Assembly: GCA_916610825.1 (NCBI GenBank)
Contig: OU744452.1
Span: 14,302,110 to 14,366,109 of the forward strand
Reading direction: 5' to 3'
DNA length: 64,000 nt
DNA from: Haliclystus octoradiatus
Lineage: Eukaryota > Cnidaria > Staurozoa > Stauromedusae > Haliclystidae
Shown: piece after piece, positions 54,401 to 63,694 of the stretch
Layout of the letters: every line of letters begins with the position of its first letter
How positions within the stretch are numbered: position 1 is the stretch's first letter
Made by a program: the position numbers and the translations under genes
Notes under the pieces: generated by a model
Seen by the model: the letters and a program-made list of their open reading frames with translations, nothing else
What the model was told of the DNA's origin: nothing
The model's database searches: none

Positions 54401-57400
54401 TGTAGTTCTGATTCTGTAGGGATCATTTTAGAACTTGCTTAATATCCCCCCTCTCGTACGAGTGAAAAGCGGGAGGTGGGATATTCAGCGAGGTATGAAC
54501 ATGAGAGTAAGTATGGAGGATTGAAGCTAGAAATCAGTTTTATGTGGGGAGATTGCGCAAGGTGAGACATCATTACATTCACATGGCCACTGTATAGAGG
54601 TGACCGCTCTAACTAATTTAGGTGGCTGTTATGTACTGGAATCATTGTATGTAGAGAAAACAATAACACAAATCATATTTATAGAACGACTTGTTTATTA
54701 TTCCTTACAATTAGATTATGCACATGTGCTCGTCGTATTTCTCGCTCAGATGATGCTCAAATTAGTAATAGATGTTCAAGATGTGGTGAACGATTATCAG
54801 ATATCAAAGAAGTACCAAGTATGTCATCTCTTAGTAATTAATAAAATTGTGTGTGTGTTTGATGTTTTTAATATAGTGTAAATCACTCAAGCAAAATTAT
54901 GTTTAAAGGAAATACCTTCTTATGCATAGTAGTAGTAAGTAATTGAGACTGTATTTGCCTACATAAAGCACATGTAGTCCCGTACTACTCCACTATTTCT
55001 AGAGGAGTGGCTCTTTTGCTGAGAGCAATGATGTTGAATGCTGTTTATTGATCTCAGCCGCGAGACTGCATATCAATATCAACAGATTTCATAGTCTGCG
55101 TTACAGACCGCGATTCATTCACAAAAGAATAGGGTCTGTGTGATTTGCACAGTTCTCTGTCCAGCCACTCTACGAAAACGTAGAGCGGAAGTTTCTGATC
55201 GATGCATAGTAAATCTATTGTTCTTAGATAATAAATTCATCACCTCTGTTCGATGTTCGATCAATTAATTGTCATAGCTACGAAGCCTACAATAGAACTT
55301 ATTGCAATCATGTCAACGAAAGTGAACAAAGTAATGTGAGAATCCCGGTGAGAATCACCTTAATCTTGCATAATTATGTGACATCAATCTTATTCTGATA
55401 CGAGGCCCTGACAGAGAAACCGAGCAATTCACACAGACCCTATTTTTTCGGGAATGAATCACAGTCCGTAACGCAGGCTACAGATTTCATGGCAGATAAT
55501 TTGTTGATGATATAGAGATTCAAATAAAAGTGATTGATTTGAATGTGATTTTGATTGATTTAACTGTTAAAGGAGCAACATTGACCGGCGGTCGCTACGA
55601 GCTCAACTTGATTTAAGCTTAGCGTAAATTCATCGATCAATGTCAGTTATGGCTTAGTATGGCTTCAAATTTCAAGTTTCAGCATGGTTTCAGGTACAGA
55701 AACAATACTAACGAAAAACACGCATGTGACTTTAAGCGCGTAGAGCCCACCGATCAATTTTGCCCCTTTAATAAAGCTCTGTTGCGTTATAATTTGTGGT
55801 TTTGTTTCTTACAAACTAGAAACTATGCAAATATAAATTATAGTGAAAATTTATCAGGTTTTACTCAATAAATAATATAAAATGTGAGCAGCATTACAAG
55901 AACCATTAAAAAAGGCAGAATTTACTACCAGCTGCAGCCTGACTCCTTTGTTGTGTTCCCACTAATGCAACATTTGGTGCAAGTTTGCGCAGCAGTGTTA
56001 AATCGAGAAAGACAGCTATGTTGAACTTGTTAATACTGTATCAAAAGGATGACATCATCCGCATAGTAATGGCCTCGTACCAATATAGAAATGATGTGGA
56101 TACAAGTACAAGGTTTTACAATCATCAAATGTTTTACAATTATTTCAGATGTTCAAGAAAAATCAACATCAGGCACAAACAATTTTCGCTCCAGGTATGG
56201 GTTATCATATTTATCATAATTGAGTATTAGCCAACCATGATAGATTTAATTGACCTGACTACAAATCATTGATTTATGTTTTTATTTCTAGAAAACAATC
56301 TCATAGTCTCAGGCTGCGGACACATTTAACTTTTGTCAAATTACCATGGAAGTGTATCATGAAAGGTTAGTTGCATAATTTATATATACTGAACTCATTA
56401 TACAGTCAAACCTGTTGTGACGGTTACCTCTATACAATAGCAACATGTCTATAGTGGTCACTCTCGCAATGACTAAATCAGTATTTTATATTGAGTTCTA
56501 ATCAGGCGGTTAATTGTTTAGCATTAAAATAAACCGGTAGTTGTCCTATCAAACGGTTAACCGGTCCCACCCCTAATTGAATTAACCTTATTTTTGAAGG
56601 CCACCTGCATGTAGTGGTCAATTTATCTGCCTATCATAACTGGCCGTTATATACAGGTTTACTGTATCGATACATCAATTGTAGACATAGTCATGCATCC
56701 TTGAGATATTGTGCTTCTTTAACCAGAATTCTAACAGCAACAAAATTAGTTATTGATTTTTGATTGTGAGGTTCATATTATGAAAAGTGAAAATGCCCTG
56801 GAATCAATTATAGTTATTTCCATGTAACAACATATTGAACTTGAATCCTTGTGAATTGCTGTGAACAAGGGAAATATCTGTATCTGTATTATTTCGCCAT
56901 TGAGATGTACATAAGTCGTGGACGGACCAAAAATAATTTATTTACAAACAGACAGTACTATTAGTATAGAGATTCGAAGCCCTGTGAATTGCTGACATTC
57001 CTATCTGGATGAGGGAATCATCTGTTATTGATTAGTACAATGACATTATTCAACTGCTTAGCCCTCCATTATCCCTAAGTAATATTATCACACATCTACG
57101 GTTCTAGATACTTCTGTACATGTGTTAGTTATAGGATACCAATATGTCCCTCCTTCTATCTATCTATGATGTGAACTACTAAGACTAACAAAGTAAACAT
57201 GACCAGCAATATTTCTCCAAATCTAGGGAATTCCCCATTACAGCTTCCCTGACAGGGTCAGGTCCGACAAAAGGTTCAACCTTCTGGAATCCTAGAGGCA
57301 TTTCAACATTTCTTCTGAATTTGCTCTCTAACCTTCCAGAATCTAGAATTCCAGGATTCCTACTTTTGTCAACCCTGTTCCCTGCTACAAATTTTTTGAA

Positions 57401-57648
57401 CCTCTACCAGAGTTGATAGTTGCTAGGGATAGTAATCTATTTCATTTATTGTATAACTTATATTGTTTGAACACAAGCTTGCATCTTATCAGTTTCTGAA
57501 TCATTTTACAAAAATGACGATGATAGAAGGATGATAATGTCAATAGGAGTCAATCACAATATAAACAACAGTTTCTTAAACTATTTGATTGTTTATGCTT
57601 TTAGACGTTCTTGATACGCAACAAAAACCATTATTTTACAAAGGTTAA
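42440..57648 (+). CDS. KIAA0930: KIAA0930 homologue (DUF2045 family), complete
   Basis: Fourteen exons: 42440-42533 (ATG), 45687-45868, 45992-46029, 47087-47147, 47882-47959, 48654-48682, 49389-49461, 50472-50537, 52672-52746, 53531-53739, 54715-54818, 56149-56194, 56292-56365 and 57605-57648 (TAA). Lengths total 1,173 nt, an exact 390 codons plus stop, with every phase compatible. Family landmarks as I recall them: DDMLFFVKR, LPGIGDPHFNWEETVYLNLI, YTLTCTVCTR, YASPHARRMDSKGE, SYPYIFYMIDSFDD, EMVCVELVA, MAKKMSLG, GPKGKGYAEMAIS, and the C-terminal HLTFVKLPW ... DVLDTQQKP. Human KIAA0930 is about 404 residues. The function is unknown. Exon 11 codes a Cys-rich insert (CTC ... CSRC). Introns are full of MITEs; a decayed copy of exon 2 lies in intron 4. 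Confidence 0.95.
43331..43696 (-). repeat. tRNA-derived SINE (family 1), near full length
   Basis: Minus strand: head GGAGGATTAGCTCAGATGGC (A box) and GTGGTTCAAATCCCCC (B box), then a ~280-bp body ending with GGTAGAGCGACACTGTCTAC. The head does not close an acceptor stem with the right 3' end, so this is not a functional tRNA gene. Plus-strand relative at 62096-62478; partial copies at 14790-14995, 36624-36690 and 54940-55505. Confidence 0.8.
44815..44869 (+). ncRNA. Degraded hammerhead motif (sibling of 51050-51099)
   Basis: CTGATGA (44827-44833), a mutated stem II (AGGCTAATGACTA), GAAA, stem III ACA/TGT with H17 = C at 44862, then TGCTGCT. A small insertion (GCATA) sits between the GAGCAGTA strand and the core, spoiling stem I. 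About 120 bp of flank (CTAACTCATCTTGACCTAG) is shared with the other copy. Confidence 0.55.
44945..45133. mobile_element. MITE of the CTATAGTGGTCAC family
   Basis: Near full length: left end ACTGTGAAACTTTTATTTAA, right end GACCGTTATAACAGGTTTGA then CTGTA. KIAA0930 intron 1. Confidence 0.7.
46505..46700. mobile_element. MITE of the CTATAGTGGTCAC family
   Basis: ACCTCTATACAGCGACTACC at the left, GGCTGTTATAGAGTTTCTAC at the right. KIAA0930 intron 3. Confidence 0.6.
47233..47300. mobile_element. Short hairpin of the CCCCTGCGAAAA family
   Basis: CCCCTGCGAAAACAGTTCAG and CTGAACTGTTTTTCGCAGGG pair around GAGTTCATGAACTGTTCATG. This is the smallest intact member and defines the ends of the TTCATGAA-rich elements. 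Confidence 0.7.
47454..47690 (+). pseudogene. Decayed duplicate of KIAA0930 exon 2
   Basis: It matches 45687-45925, including ~55 bp of the following intron (GGCTGTGGTTAGGGGCGGAT). Three defects stand out: the acceptor GCAG has become TCTG; about 21 nt coding the conserved FFVKRAA stretch are missing; and the donor GAG|GTAAAA is disrupted by an insertion (ATATAATG...). It sits between exons 4 and 5, where including it would repeat the N-terminal block. Best read as a segmental duplication now decaying, not an alternative exon. Confidence 0.85.
47695..47826. repeat. TTCATGAA-rich element
   Basis: Two near-identical stretches (GCCATTTAACATTCATGAAC) followed by ATTGTTTTTTCACAGGGG, a family edge. 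KIAA0930 intron 4. Confidence 0.55.
48545..48632 (+). mobile_element. LINE-type 3' tail with (ATG)n
   Basis: TATCAGTCCTTTGAAAAAAG, TATGTATAACTTGAAGG, TTTCTGAATAAATGATGATG. It ends 21 bp before KIAA0930 exon 48654-48682. Same tail as 15165-15250. Confidence 0.55.
48723..48900. mobile_element. MITE of the CTATAGTGGTCAC family, full length
   Basis: Left TACAGTGAAACCTGTATATA, right AACATGTTTGACTGTA, about 178 bp. Probably the best-preserved member here. Confidence 0.75.
49197..49305. mobile_element. Hairpin MITE with CACAGTTTCCTATGAGC end
   Basis: CACAGTTTCCTATGAGCCAG at the left, GACTCACATGAAACTGTG at the right. A related longer hairpin is at 60365-60550. Confidence 0.55.
49600..49693. mobile_element. 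Hairpin of the CCCCTGCGAAAA family
   Basis: CCCCTGCGAAAAACAATTCA ... TGAACCATTTTTCGCAGG, body of TTCATGAA words. Confidence 0.65.
50046..50260 (+). repeat. tRNA-derived SINE (family 2)
   Basis: Head TAGTGTATTGGTTAGGGTGT, B-box-like GTTCAGTCCTTGG, body GTCAGGAATGGCATCCTCCC. Same order as 1430-1640. Confidence 0.6.
50667..50870. mobile_element. MITE of the CTATAGTGGTCAC family
   Basis: Left AATGAAACCTGTATGTAACA; right GGTGGCCACTCTATAGAGAT. It abuts a copy of the AACCTG repeat (50875-51025). Confidence 0.6.
51050..51099 (-). ncRNA. Hammerhead ribozyme motif with GUC cleavage site
   Basis: Minus-strand order: stem I AGCAGTA, core CTGATGA, stem II GGC-TAATG-GCC inside an A.A mismatch, GAA, stem III ACA/TGT with a six-base loop TGTACT, H17 = C (51057), stem I strand TGCTGCT. 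Stem I has 7 pairs including one G.U. The canonical GUC triplet and complete core are present. The A.A closing pair of stem II is the only irregularity. Confidence 0.65.
51210..51412 (+). mobile_element. Hairpin element C with hammerheads and shared tail
   Basis: Arms of ~70 bp (about 51213-51289 and 51296-51370) share TATTTGCTACTATT/AATAGTAGCAAATA. The tail CAGCTCTG, CATTTATGGC, ATTGAGCACTAT runs to 51412. KIAA0930 intron 8. Confidence 0.65.
51249..51288 (-). ncRNA. Hammerhead ribozyme motif in hairpin C
   Basis: Minus-strand order: TTGC, CTGATGA, stem II CGCC-TT-GGCG inside a U.U mismatch, GAA, stem III ACC-AAT-AGT (outer two pairs), H17 = A, GCAA. The sense-strand partner (about 51307-51345) keeps CTGATGA and GAAA but its helices no longer pair well. 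Confidence 0.55.
51960..52617 (-). mobile_element. Penelope-like element remnant with inverted pseudo-LTRs and 12-bp target duplication
   Basis: ACCATATATTTG occurs at 51960-51971 and 52606-52617. Inside, ~200-bp arms (about 52000-52202 and 52401-52602) are inverted copies. Between them, the minus strand codes KCKDKSDCLIHEMLAIRRI and KPNLNTQSDSIKSRLF, matching the C-terminal part of the GIY-YIG endonuclease of Penelope-like elements. Each arm carries CTGAAGA, a GACAT/ATGTC stem and GAAA, a hammerhead-like core without clear stem III or stem I. The reverse transcriptase is absent, so this is a 5'-truncated, non-autonomous copy. Confidence 0.75.
52815..53035. repeat. CTACTGAAAACATACTGGAA repeat, second copy
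   Basis: GAAAACATACTGGAATGGGA at the left, CAGTACGTTTTCAGATTTTC at the right. KIAA0930 intron 9; compare 12470-12725. Confidence 0.55.
53905..54092. repeat. TTCATGAA-rich element with internal triplication
   Basis: CAGTTCAGGAGTTCATGAAT repeats three times at 20-bp spacing (53920-53985), and the right edge is CTGAACTGTTTTTCTGAGGG. KIAA0930 intron 10. Confidence 0.6.
54322..54650. mobile_element. CTATAGTGGTCAC MITE interrupted by ~150 bp
   Basis: Left part TACAGTAAAACCTGCTATAA; right part GGCCACTGTATAGAGGTGAC. Between them is unrelated sequence (about 54420-54575) containing CCCCCTCTCGTACGAG. Confidence 0.5.
54940..55505 (-). repeat. SINE family 1 copy split by a transposon
   Basis: SINE body at 54940-55091 resumes at 55481 (CAGATTTCATGGCAGATAA). 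The 389 bp between are a separate element (55092-55480). Confidence 0.75.
55092..55480. mobile_element. MITE (389 bp) nested in a SINE, with 9-bp target duplication
   Basis: Starts TAGTCTGCGTTACAGACCGC, ends ACGCAGGCTA. The inverted ends extend through GATTCATTC and AATAGGGTCTGTG. CAGATTTCA is duplicated on both sides (55083-55091 and 55481-55489); removing the element and one copy restores the SINE sequence. The termini match the 80-bp hairpin at 23013-23092. Confidence 0.85.
55571..55767. mobile_element. piggyBac-like MITE (197 bp)
   Basis: TTAA on both sides (55567-55570 and 55768-55771). Ends AGGAGCAACATTGACCGGCG and CGATCAATTTTGCCCCT; inner GCTACGAGCTCAACTTG is shared with the 17533 and 31102 copies. 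Confidence 0.75.
56401..56670. mobile_element. MITE of the CTATAGTGGTCAC family with internal insert
   Basis: Left TACAGTCAAACCTGTTGTGA; right GGCCGTTATATACAGGTTTA. The middle (about 56500-56575) carries unrelated sequence. KIAA0930 intron 13. Confidence 0.6.
57258..57382. mobile_element. MITE of the GGGTCCGACAAAAGG family, short form
   Basis: AGGTCCGACAAAAGGTTCAA at the left, TCCTACTTTTGTCAACCCTG at the right, about 125 bp. The cleanest short member. KIAA0930 intron 13. Confidence 0.65.
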
Positions 57649-59316
57649 TACAATAAGAAAGCTGGATGCTGTTATAGATCAATGAAAACATTCACAAACT
57701 CACCATGGTAAAGTACATGGACTGGTACTGTTGTATGTATAAAGCTGCTATAGAAAGAATAATGCGTCTTCTATATCAAATGTATGGCTACGTGGATAGA
57801 TAAAAACACTTCTTCAAAGGATTTATCGTAAGAAAAGTATTTCAATTGTATTCTAACAAGAGAAAAATCCATGATGAACAACTTCAGTAAGAAAATAAGA
57901 TTAATTTTATGCAAAGTTTGAGTTGTTTGATCTACTTTACTGCATTTATGCTGAGATCTAAACGTTTGAAAATTCTTCTTGATAACGTATTTTAGTTAGA
58001 TATGGATGTATATAAATCAGTATTTGCATTATATTAAAAATAATATTTTACACCTGTAATACACAATTACGCATACACCAATTGGGATTAATAAAATAGA
58101 AATTTTAATTATTACCCAAATACGTCTTAATGGGAGTTCTTATCTGCTCTTATTTTGCCAAAGTATTGTTGGAAAACATTTGATATGATGATTTGAATGT
58201 AAATTATTCCATTTTGGAAAGATTTGAAAAATCAGAAGTAATAAATTGTTAAGGAATCAAAGCTCTTTCATAATTTGATTAAAAAATCATACAGTGACTA
58301 AAATTATACTAAAATTTCTGGCAGCTATTTCCTGTATTACCAACAATGCAAGGTTAATGAAAGTTCAGAATTAGTGGAGGACTCCCTTTTATGACGATAG
58401 ATTGCATAATATATTTTGATATACAGTAAATAAATTATAATTTTTTAATGTGTATAAATTTTGTAATTATGCAATAATGTGATTTAGAATCTGATTAGAA
58501 TTATAATTAACAGCATTTGATACTGTACGTATATTAATTATAATGAAATTATAGTTTAATATATACTTCATTGAAAATAAATGAGTTTTTGTTCAAAGTT
58601 ATCTGGAGGGGATCAATACCCTTGGCGGGGGTTAGAGCCCATGTAGGGACTAGCTTTTTCATTTATCAGATCACTTGACCAGCTAAATGAAAATTCTGAC
58701 CTTTAAAAGTCCTTGTTTCATAAAAATAATAAAATTACAATAATCTGACATTTTGATTCTGATTTTACCTCTTTATGCGACCACCTGCTCGAAGAGGTCA
58801 ATTCCTGGTGTTATATCAAGTACGTTCGCGTTTGTAATCCCGAAGGTATCTCTAATTTTCCCACCTCCTTGATATTGCATAATCGATGAGAAAACTTGAA
58901 ATCTAGCTGCCACGCGATAGGAATATGTATTTTATAACTTCTAATCAATGAATTATTCTTGGAATATTAATTCACAATGTATTTAAAGTATATATCTGTA
59001 GTTTAAATTTTAAGGTCTTTAATGGAAGATGTTATACAACTTATACTTGATTATTATAATGGCTAGGAAATCAGACAGGAACAGCGGGAAAGGTGACAAA
59101 GACGAAATCGGCTTAGCAATTATTTTGGAAAAGCACGTGACTTTTCGATAAGAAGAAATAACAGAGAGGTCCGCATCCAAACATTTTGGTTTGATTGCAA
59201 GAGAGAAATTACTTCAGAGTGTTGACCTCTTCGAAATCCTTGGTCTAAAGAAACAGTTCGAGCCTTACATTTAACAAATAACATTGAAATCTGTGATTTA
59301 TTCAAATAGAAAGGTT
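57649..59316. other. Intergenic: KIAA0930 3' side and SLC49A4 5' side
   Basis: AT-rich. A plus-strand AATAAA at 58090-58095, ~440 nt after the KIAA0930 stop, is a possible polyadenylation signal. Promoter and 5' UTR of the transporter gene should lie towards 59300. No other gene recognised. Confidence 0.45.
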
Positions 59317-62300
59317 ATGGATGACAGTGAACCTTTACTTGGTAGAAAAAATCGTCGTTTAAACAGTATTGCAAGTATTGAAAATTATCAAAACTCAGTT
59401 CAATCTTCTTCATCTTATGGAATCAATGATACTTTAGACGAAAATGCAACAGCAAATACTGGTGTGTATTGGTGGCGGTGGTATGTTTTGGTTGTATTTT
59501 GTTGTATCGCTGCTTTAGCTAATATCACATGGAATACATGGGGACCAATTGAAGCTAGTTCACGACAATATTTTGGTTGGACTAAAGGAGATGTTTCCCT
59601 TCTGGCTGATTGGGGTCCTATAACATTTGTTATTGCTGTTTTCCCATCTTCATGGATGCTTGACACAAAAGGTAACTGTTCTCTATGCTGTATTTACAGG
59701 TCGAAAGTTCAACTAACTCACTGTAATTTGAGACGACTTAAATGTTTGATAACTCAGAAATATCCTAGCTAGCCTACAAACAATTGTATCACATAATATC
59801 TGCTACAGTACGTGCAAGTGCAACCCTGTTTAGGCCCACCACGGGTGTAATAATTCCGTGCTAACATTCTAGGGCGGGAGGGCCACATCCTGAGTAATTT
59901 TAGTTGAGAGGGGTGTTGATCCAACCTGCAAAGAAGTCCGAACCGCATATGTAACCGTAACTTGGGAGCAAGCTATGTTCGGTATCTGTCATTGATTTGC
60001 CGACTTCCAGACTGAAAAGTTTGTTGTGCGCGCCTGAGATCTCAGGCGCGCAGCAGACTTTCCTAAGTAGGATTTTAACTAAACTTGATTGAATCTCAGG
60101 CGCGCATATTGCAATATTTTCGGCCGACTTCACTGCTGAAGTCCGAACCGGATATGTAGCTGTAAATTAAAAGCAAGTTATGTTCGGTATCCGGCAAGTC
60201 TGCAGAGTTTGGCAATGGCATACCCAAGATGCCAATGAAATTCTGATTAATTATGGTCAAACATCAACAAAATTTAGTATAATTTGCTATGGTGTACCCA
60301 AGATCTCGTTGAAGAGTACCCTGCTCTGCAGTCTGGGCATCCAGAGTGCAATCCATCATATATAAGTTGGCGCATAGTTTCCTATGAGCTATTGATATTT
60401 GGCGAACGAGAGGCACATAAAGAGAAAACGAGAAGGCAAAAGAAAATCACGAGCCACCTCGGCGAGTAATTTTTGCCTTCGAGTGTTTCCCTGAAGTGTC
60501 TCGAGTGTGTCAATTATCAATAGCTCTATAGGAAACTGTGCATCAATTGATTTGGATTATAACTAGCACAATGTTTACAAGTATTTACATGACATTCTTG
60601 CCCATAAAGTGCTTTTGAAAACTACTGATCAAATTGGAAATTCTCATTTGTGATATTAAGTTTGAATTGAAAGATCGATTGTGTTTCGAACCTGGTTTTG
60701 CTATGGTGATTTGGCGTCAAACTCTAAGCCAATCAGATTATTCTAATAATTTTCGTTATAATACAATATGTTTTACCGTGCATGTTTAAATTGTACATTG
60801 ATACCATATCATCATCCGAATGCCATCTGCTTCCACAGGTGTCACCAAAAATTGATTATGTCATGTTTTCAAAAGCGCAAAACTTTTCTCGTCAGTTCTT
60901 ATCAAACACGAAAAGTGGACAATAACTATCTCTAGATCATGAATAAGTGCAATGAAAATGTGGATAGGATTACTCGTTTCAAGTTTACATATTTTACAAG
61001 TTTTGATCAGTAATGATCAGGGCGTGATCGAACTTTTGATACCAAATTCGTAGAGTTCGGATGATTATAACCTCGTTATCGAAATTTTGGTGTTGATTTG
61101 GCCGCACCAGAAGCTAAATTGCCGATAGCAAGCTTAATAATTATAATTAACGAAAAAAAAGTTTTGATCAGTAATAATCAGGGCGTGATCAAACTTTTGA
61201 TACCAAATTCGTAGATGTCGGAAGATTATAACCTCGTTTTCGAAATTTTGGTATTGATTTGGCCGCACCAGAAGCTAAATTGCCGATTGTACGCTCAATA
61301 ATTATAATTATGGAAAAAAAGTTTTGATCAGTAATGATCAGGGCGTGATCAAACTTTTGATACCAAATTCGTAGAGTTCGGAAGATTATAACCTCGTTTT
61401 CGAAATTTTGGTGTTGATTTGGCCGCACCAGAAGCTAAATTGCCGATAGCAAGCTTAATAATTATAATTAACGAAAAAAAAAATTTTTGATCAGTAATAA
61501 TCAGGGCGTGATCAAACTTTTGATACCAAATTCGTAGAGTTCGGAAGATTATAACCTCGTTTTCGAAATTTTGGTGTTGATTTGGCCGCACCAGAAGCTA
61601 AATTGACGATAGCAAGCTTAATAATTATAATTAACGAAAAAAAGTTTTAGTCAGTAATGATCAGGGCGTGATCAAACTTTTGATACCAAATCCGTAGAGT
61701 TCGGATGATTATAACCTCGTTTTCGAAATTTTGGTGTTGATTTGGCCGCACCAGAAGCTAAATTGCCGATTGCACGTTTAATAATTATAATTAACGAAAC
61801 AAAAAGTTTTGATCAGTAATAATCAGGGCGTGATCAAACTTTTGATACCAAATTCGGTTTATTATTTTATGCCGTTCGGATTTTCGGTGTCGAGCCAGCC
61901 GTACATCTTGAATTCGCTTATAACTCGCTGATCAAAGCTGATCAAAAAATATAACATACTGATCAAGTTTGATCAGGCTGTGATCAAACTTTTAAGACCA
62001 AAATGATCTACATCGAAGAAAGTGGTGCGGCCAGCTCGACAGAGGTGTTTTCCTCTCTTTTACTGAACTTTACTCTCATGCACTAATAGGCTTGAGGAGG
62101 ACTAGGTCAGATGGCAGAGCAGCCGAACTTCAGATCGGATCATATCTGATCGACTGTGGTTCAAATCTCCCTTAGGTCAGCTCAGACTTGACTTTATGTA
62201 AAACATCAAATGTGTACCATCTGAGAATGGCGGATGAAATGGTCCAGAGGGAATTGCAATGTGAGTAGCTGCAGCGAATCGTTGCGCATTGACAGTCGAG

Positions 62301-63694
62301 ACCTGTCTGCCATGAAATCTGTTGAAATTGATATGCAGTGTCGCGGCTGAGATCAGTAAAGAGCGCTTAAAATCATTGTTCTCAGCGAAAAAAGACACTC
62401 ATCTAGAAATAGAAATTAGGAGTGGTACAGGTGCCTTTGGTAGAGCGTTGCCGTCTACATTACTTTTACTTTTTATGAATAGGCCTACATCCCCATATCT
62501 AATTGAGAACATTCATTATTGGCAAGCAAGGCTGCAATCGCATAACAGCAATCCCGTGGCCTGACCAAAATGTTTTTACTGCCCGCTGCCTGGCAGATAG
62601 ATATTGTCAATGCAAAAGTTCTGACTGCTCGCACTGTCATGTCGAGAGGTCCTAGGACGTGTCTTCCCCTTCCCTGAATAATTGGATAGAACTTATATAT
62701 CTGGCAAATTATTTTGAAGATAATTATGTGTACATCGAATTAATTTCAAAGTAGGTGATAAATAATTTCAAAATGTGGTTAACGTTTAAATTACATTTGT
62801 CTGATCTAGTAAAAGATCCAATGTTGCAACCCCCTCGTTATACTGATTTGTACCCTATTTGATGGCCCCCTTAAATTTATTATGCCAACAAAAGCTTTCC
62901 CCCTCCCTCTCACACTGAATATTCAAATGGGTTACATAATTCAAAAGCTCACAAGATCACATGATTTACGTGTATTGGATTTCTATTTTAGGATTACGTC
63001 CTTCTGTTATCTTATGCGCTTTCTTTCTGACTGTTGGTACTGGTTTACGTATTATAACAAGACAATCTTCAGTAGCAACACCACTAATTCACATTGGTCA
63101 ATTTATTCTTGGTCTTGGTGGTCCGGTTGCGCAATCAGCAGCTACTGTTGTATCATCAACATGGTTTCCTCCTCATCAAAGAACTACTGCAACGGCAATA
63201 TCATCTTTAGCTGTTTACATGGGAACAGCTATTAGTTTTGTTGTTGGTCCGGCATTTGTTAATGATGTTGAAGATATCGTGCGTTATAATAGCACATCAA
63301 ATTCATCTCTTCAGCTTATGGATGGAGTGATAAGTGATGTGGTTAAGGAGAAGATAGGCGTTCAAATTATGAATCTATTGTATGTAGAATTTGGTGTGTG
63401 TGCTCTTTTCTTTGTGTTGGCATTGGTGGCGTTTCCTGGTAAGCCACCGCTACCCCCGAGTGCCACAGCAGCACTGACTAGAGTGGATTATAAACATGGA
63501 TTTATTGCGTTATTGAAAAACCCACAATTTCAATTGATTGCTTTTCTGTATGGTATAACGTCTGGTGTCTATAGTGCGTGGTGTTCAGATTTGGCATTGA
63601 ATCTATCAGAATTTGATATTACTAATAGCACAGCAAGTTGGCTTGGATTTTCAGCTGTAGTGGCTGGCTCTGTAGCAGGAATTGCATTATCACT
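59317..63694 (+). CDS. SLC49A4: SLC49A4 / DIRC2-like major facilitator transporter, 5' part
   Basis: Exon 1 is 59317-59671 and exon 2 is 62992-63694 (GT-AG, phases 1 and 2); the gene continues past the window. The ATG at 59317 is chosen because the frame upstream has no earlier ATG and the next residues, MDDSEPLLG, form an acidic dileucine signal like the lysosomal sorting motif near the N-terminus of human DIRC2. TM1 starts WYVLVVFCCIAALANITWN and leads into TWGPIEASSRQYFGW. Further family stretches are LLADWGPI, GQFILGLGGPVAQSA, STWFPPHQRTTATAISSLA and FPGKPPLPPSATAAL before the cytoplasmic loop. By family knowledge it is a lysosomal membrane MFS protein; pyridoxine transport has been reported for SLC49A4. 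About seven to eight of twelve helices are present. Confidence 0.93.
59930..60200. repeat. Duplicated GAAGTCCGAACCG segment with a GC hairpin between
   Basis: AAGAAGTCCGAACCGCATAT (59932) and TGAAGTCCGAACCGGATATG (60137) each precede TATGTTCGGTATC. Between them is a GCGCGCCTGAGATCTCAGGC palindrome (about 60029-60052). SLC49A4 intron 1. Confidence 0.55.
60365..60550. mobile_element. Foldback MITE with GCATAGTTTCCTATGAGCTA end
   Basis: The left arm pairs with the right end TAGCTCTATAGGAAACTGTG. The inside is GAGTGTTTCC/GAAAACGAGAAG-like. Related to 49197-49305. Confidence 0.6.
61001..61985. repeat. Satellite-like tandem array, ~161 bp unit, about 6 copies
   Basis: Unit starts (TTTTGATCAGTAATGATCAG) lie near 61001, 61162, 61322, 61484, 61645 and 61806. 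Each unit contains GGGCGTGATCAAACTTTTGA, TTATAACCTCGTTTTCGAAA, TTGATTTGGCCGCACCAGAA and TAATAATTATAATTA. Copies are near identical apart from scattered changes; the last part (61857-61985) is diverged but keeps TGATCA words. Open frames across it are by-products of the repeat. SLC49A4 intron 1. Confidence 0.93.
62096..62478 (+). repeat. tRNA-derived SINE (family 1), full length
   Basis: Head GGAGGACTAGGTCAGATGGC and GTGGTTCAAATCTCCC, body with GTACCATCTGAGAATGGCGG and TGTTGAAATTGATATGCAGT, 3' end GGTAGAGCGTTGCCGTCTAC then ATTACTTTTAC. SLC49A4 intron 1. Confidence 0.8.

Noticed and set aside
61189-61591. Two similar minus-strand frames of 79-80 codons
   Set aside because: They repeat because the 161-bp satellite unit repeats; frames end at unit junctions and resemble no protein family.
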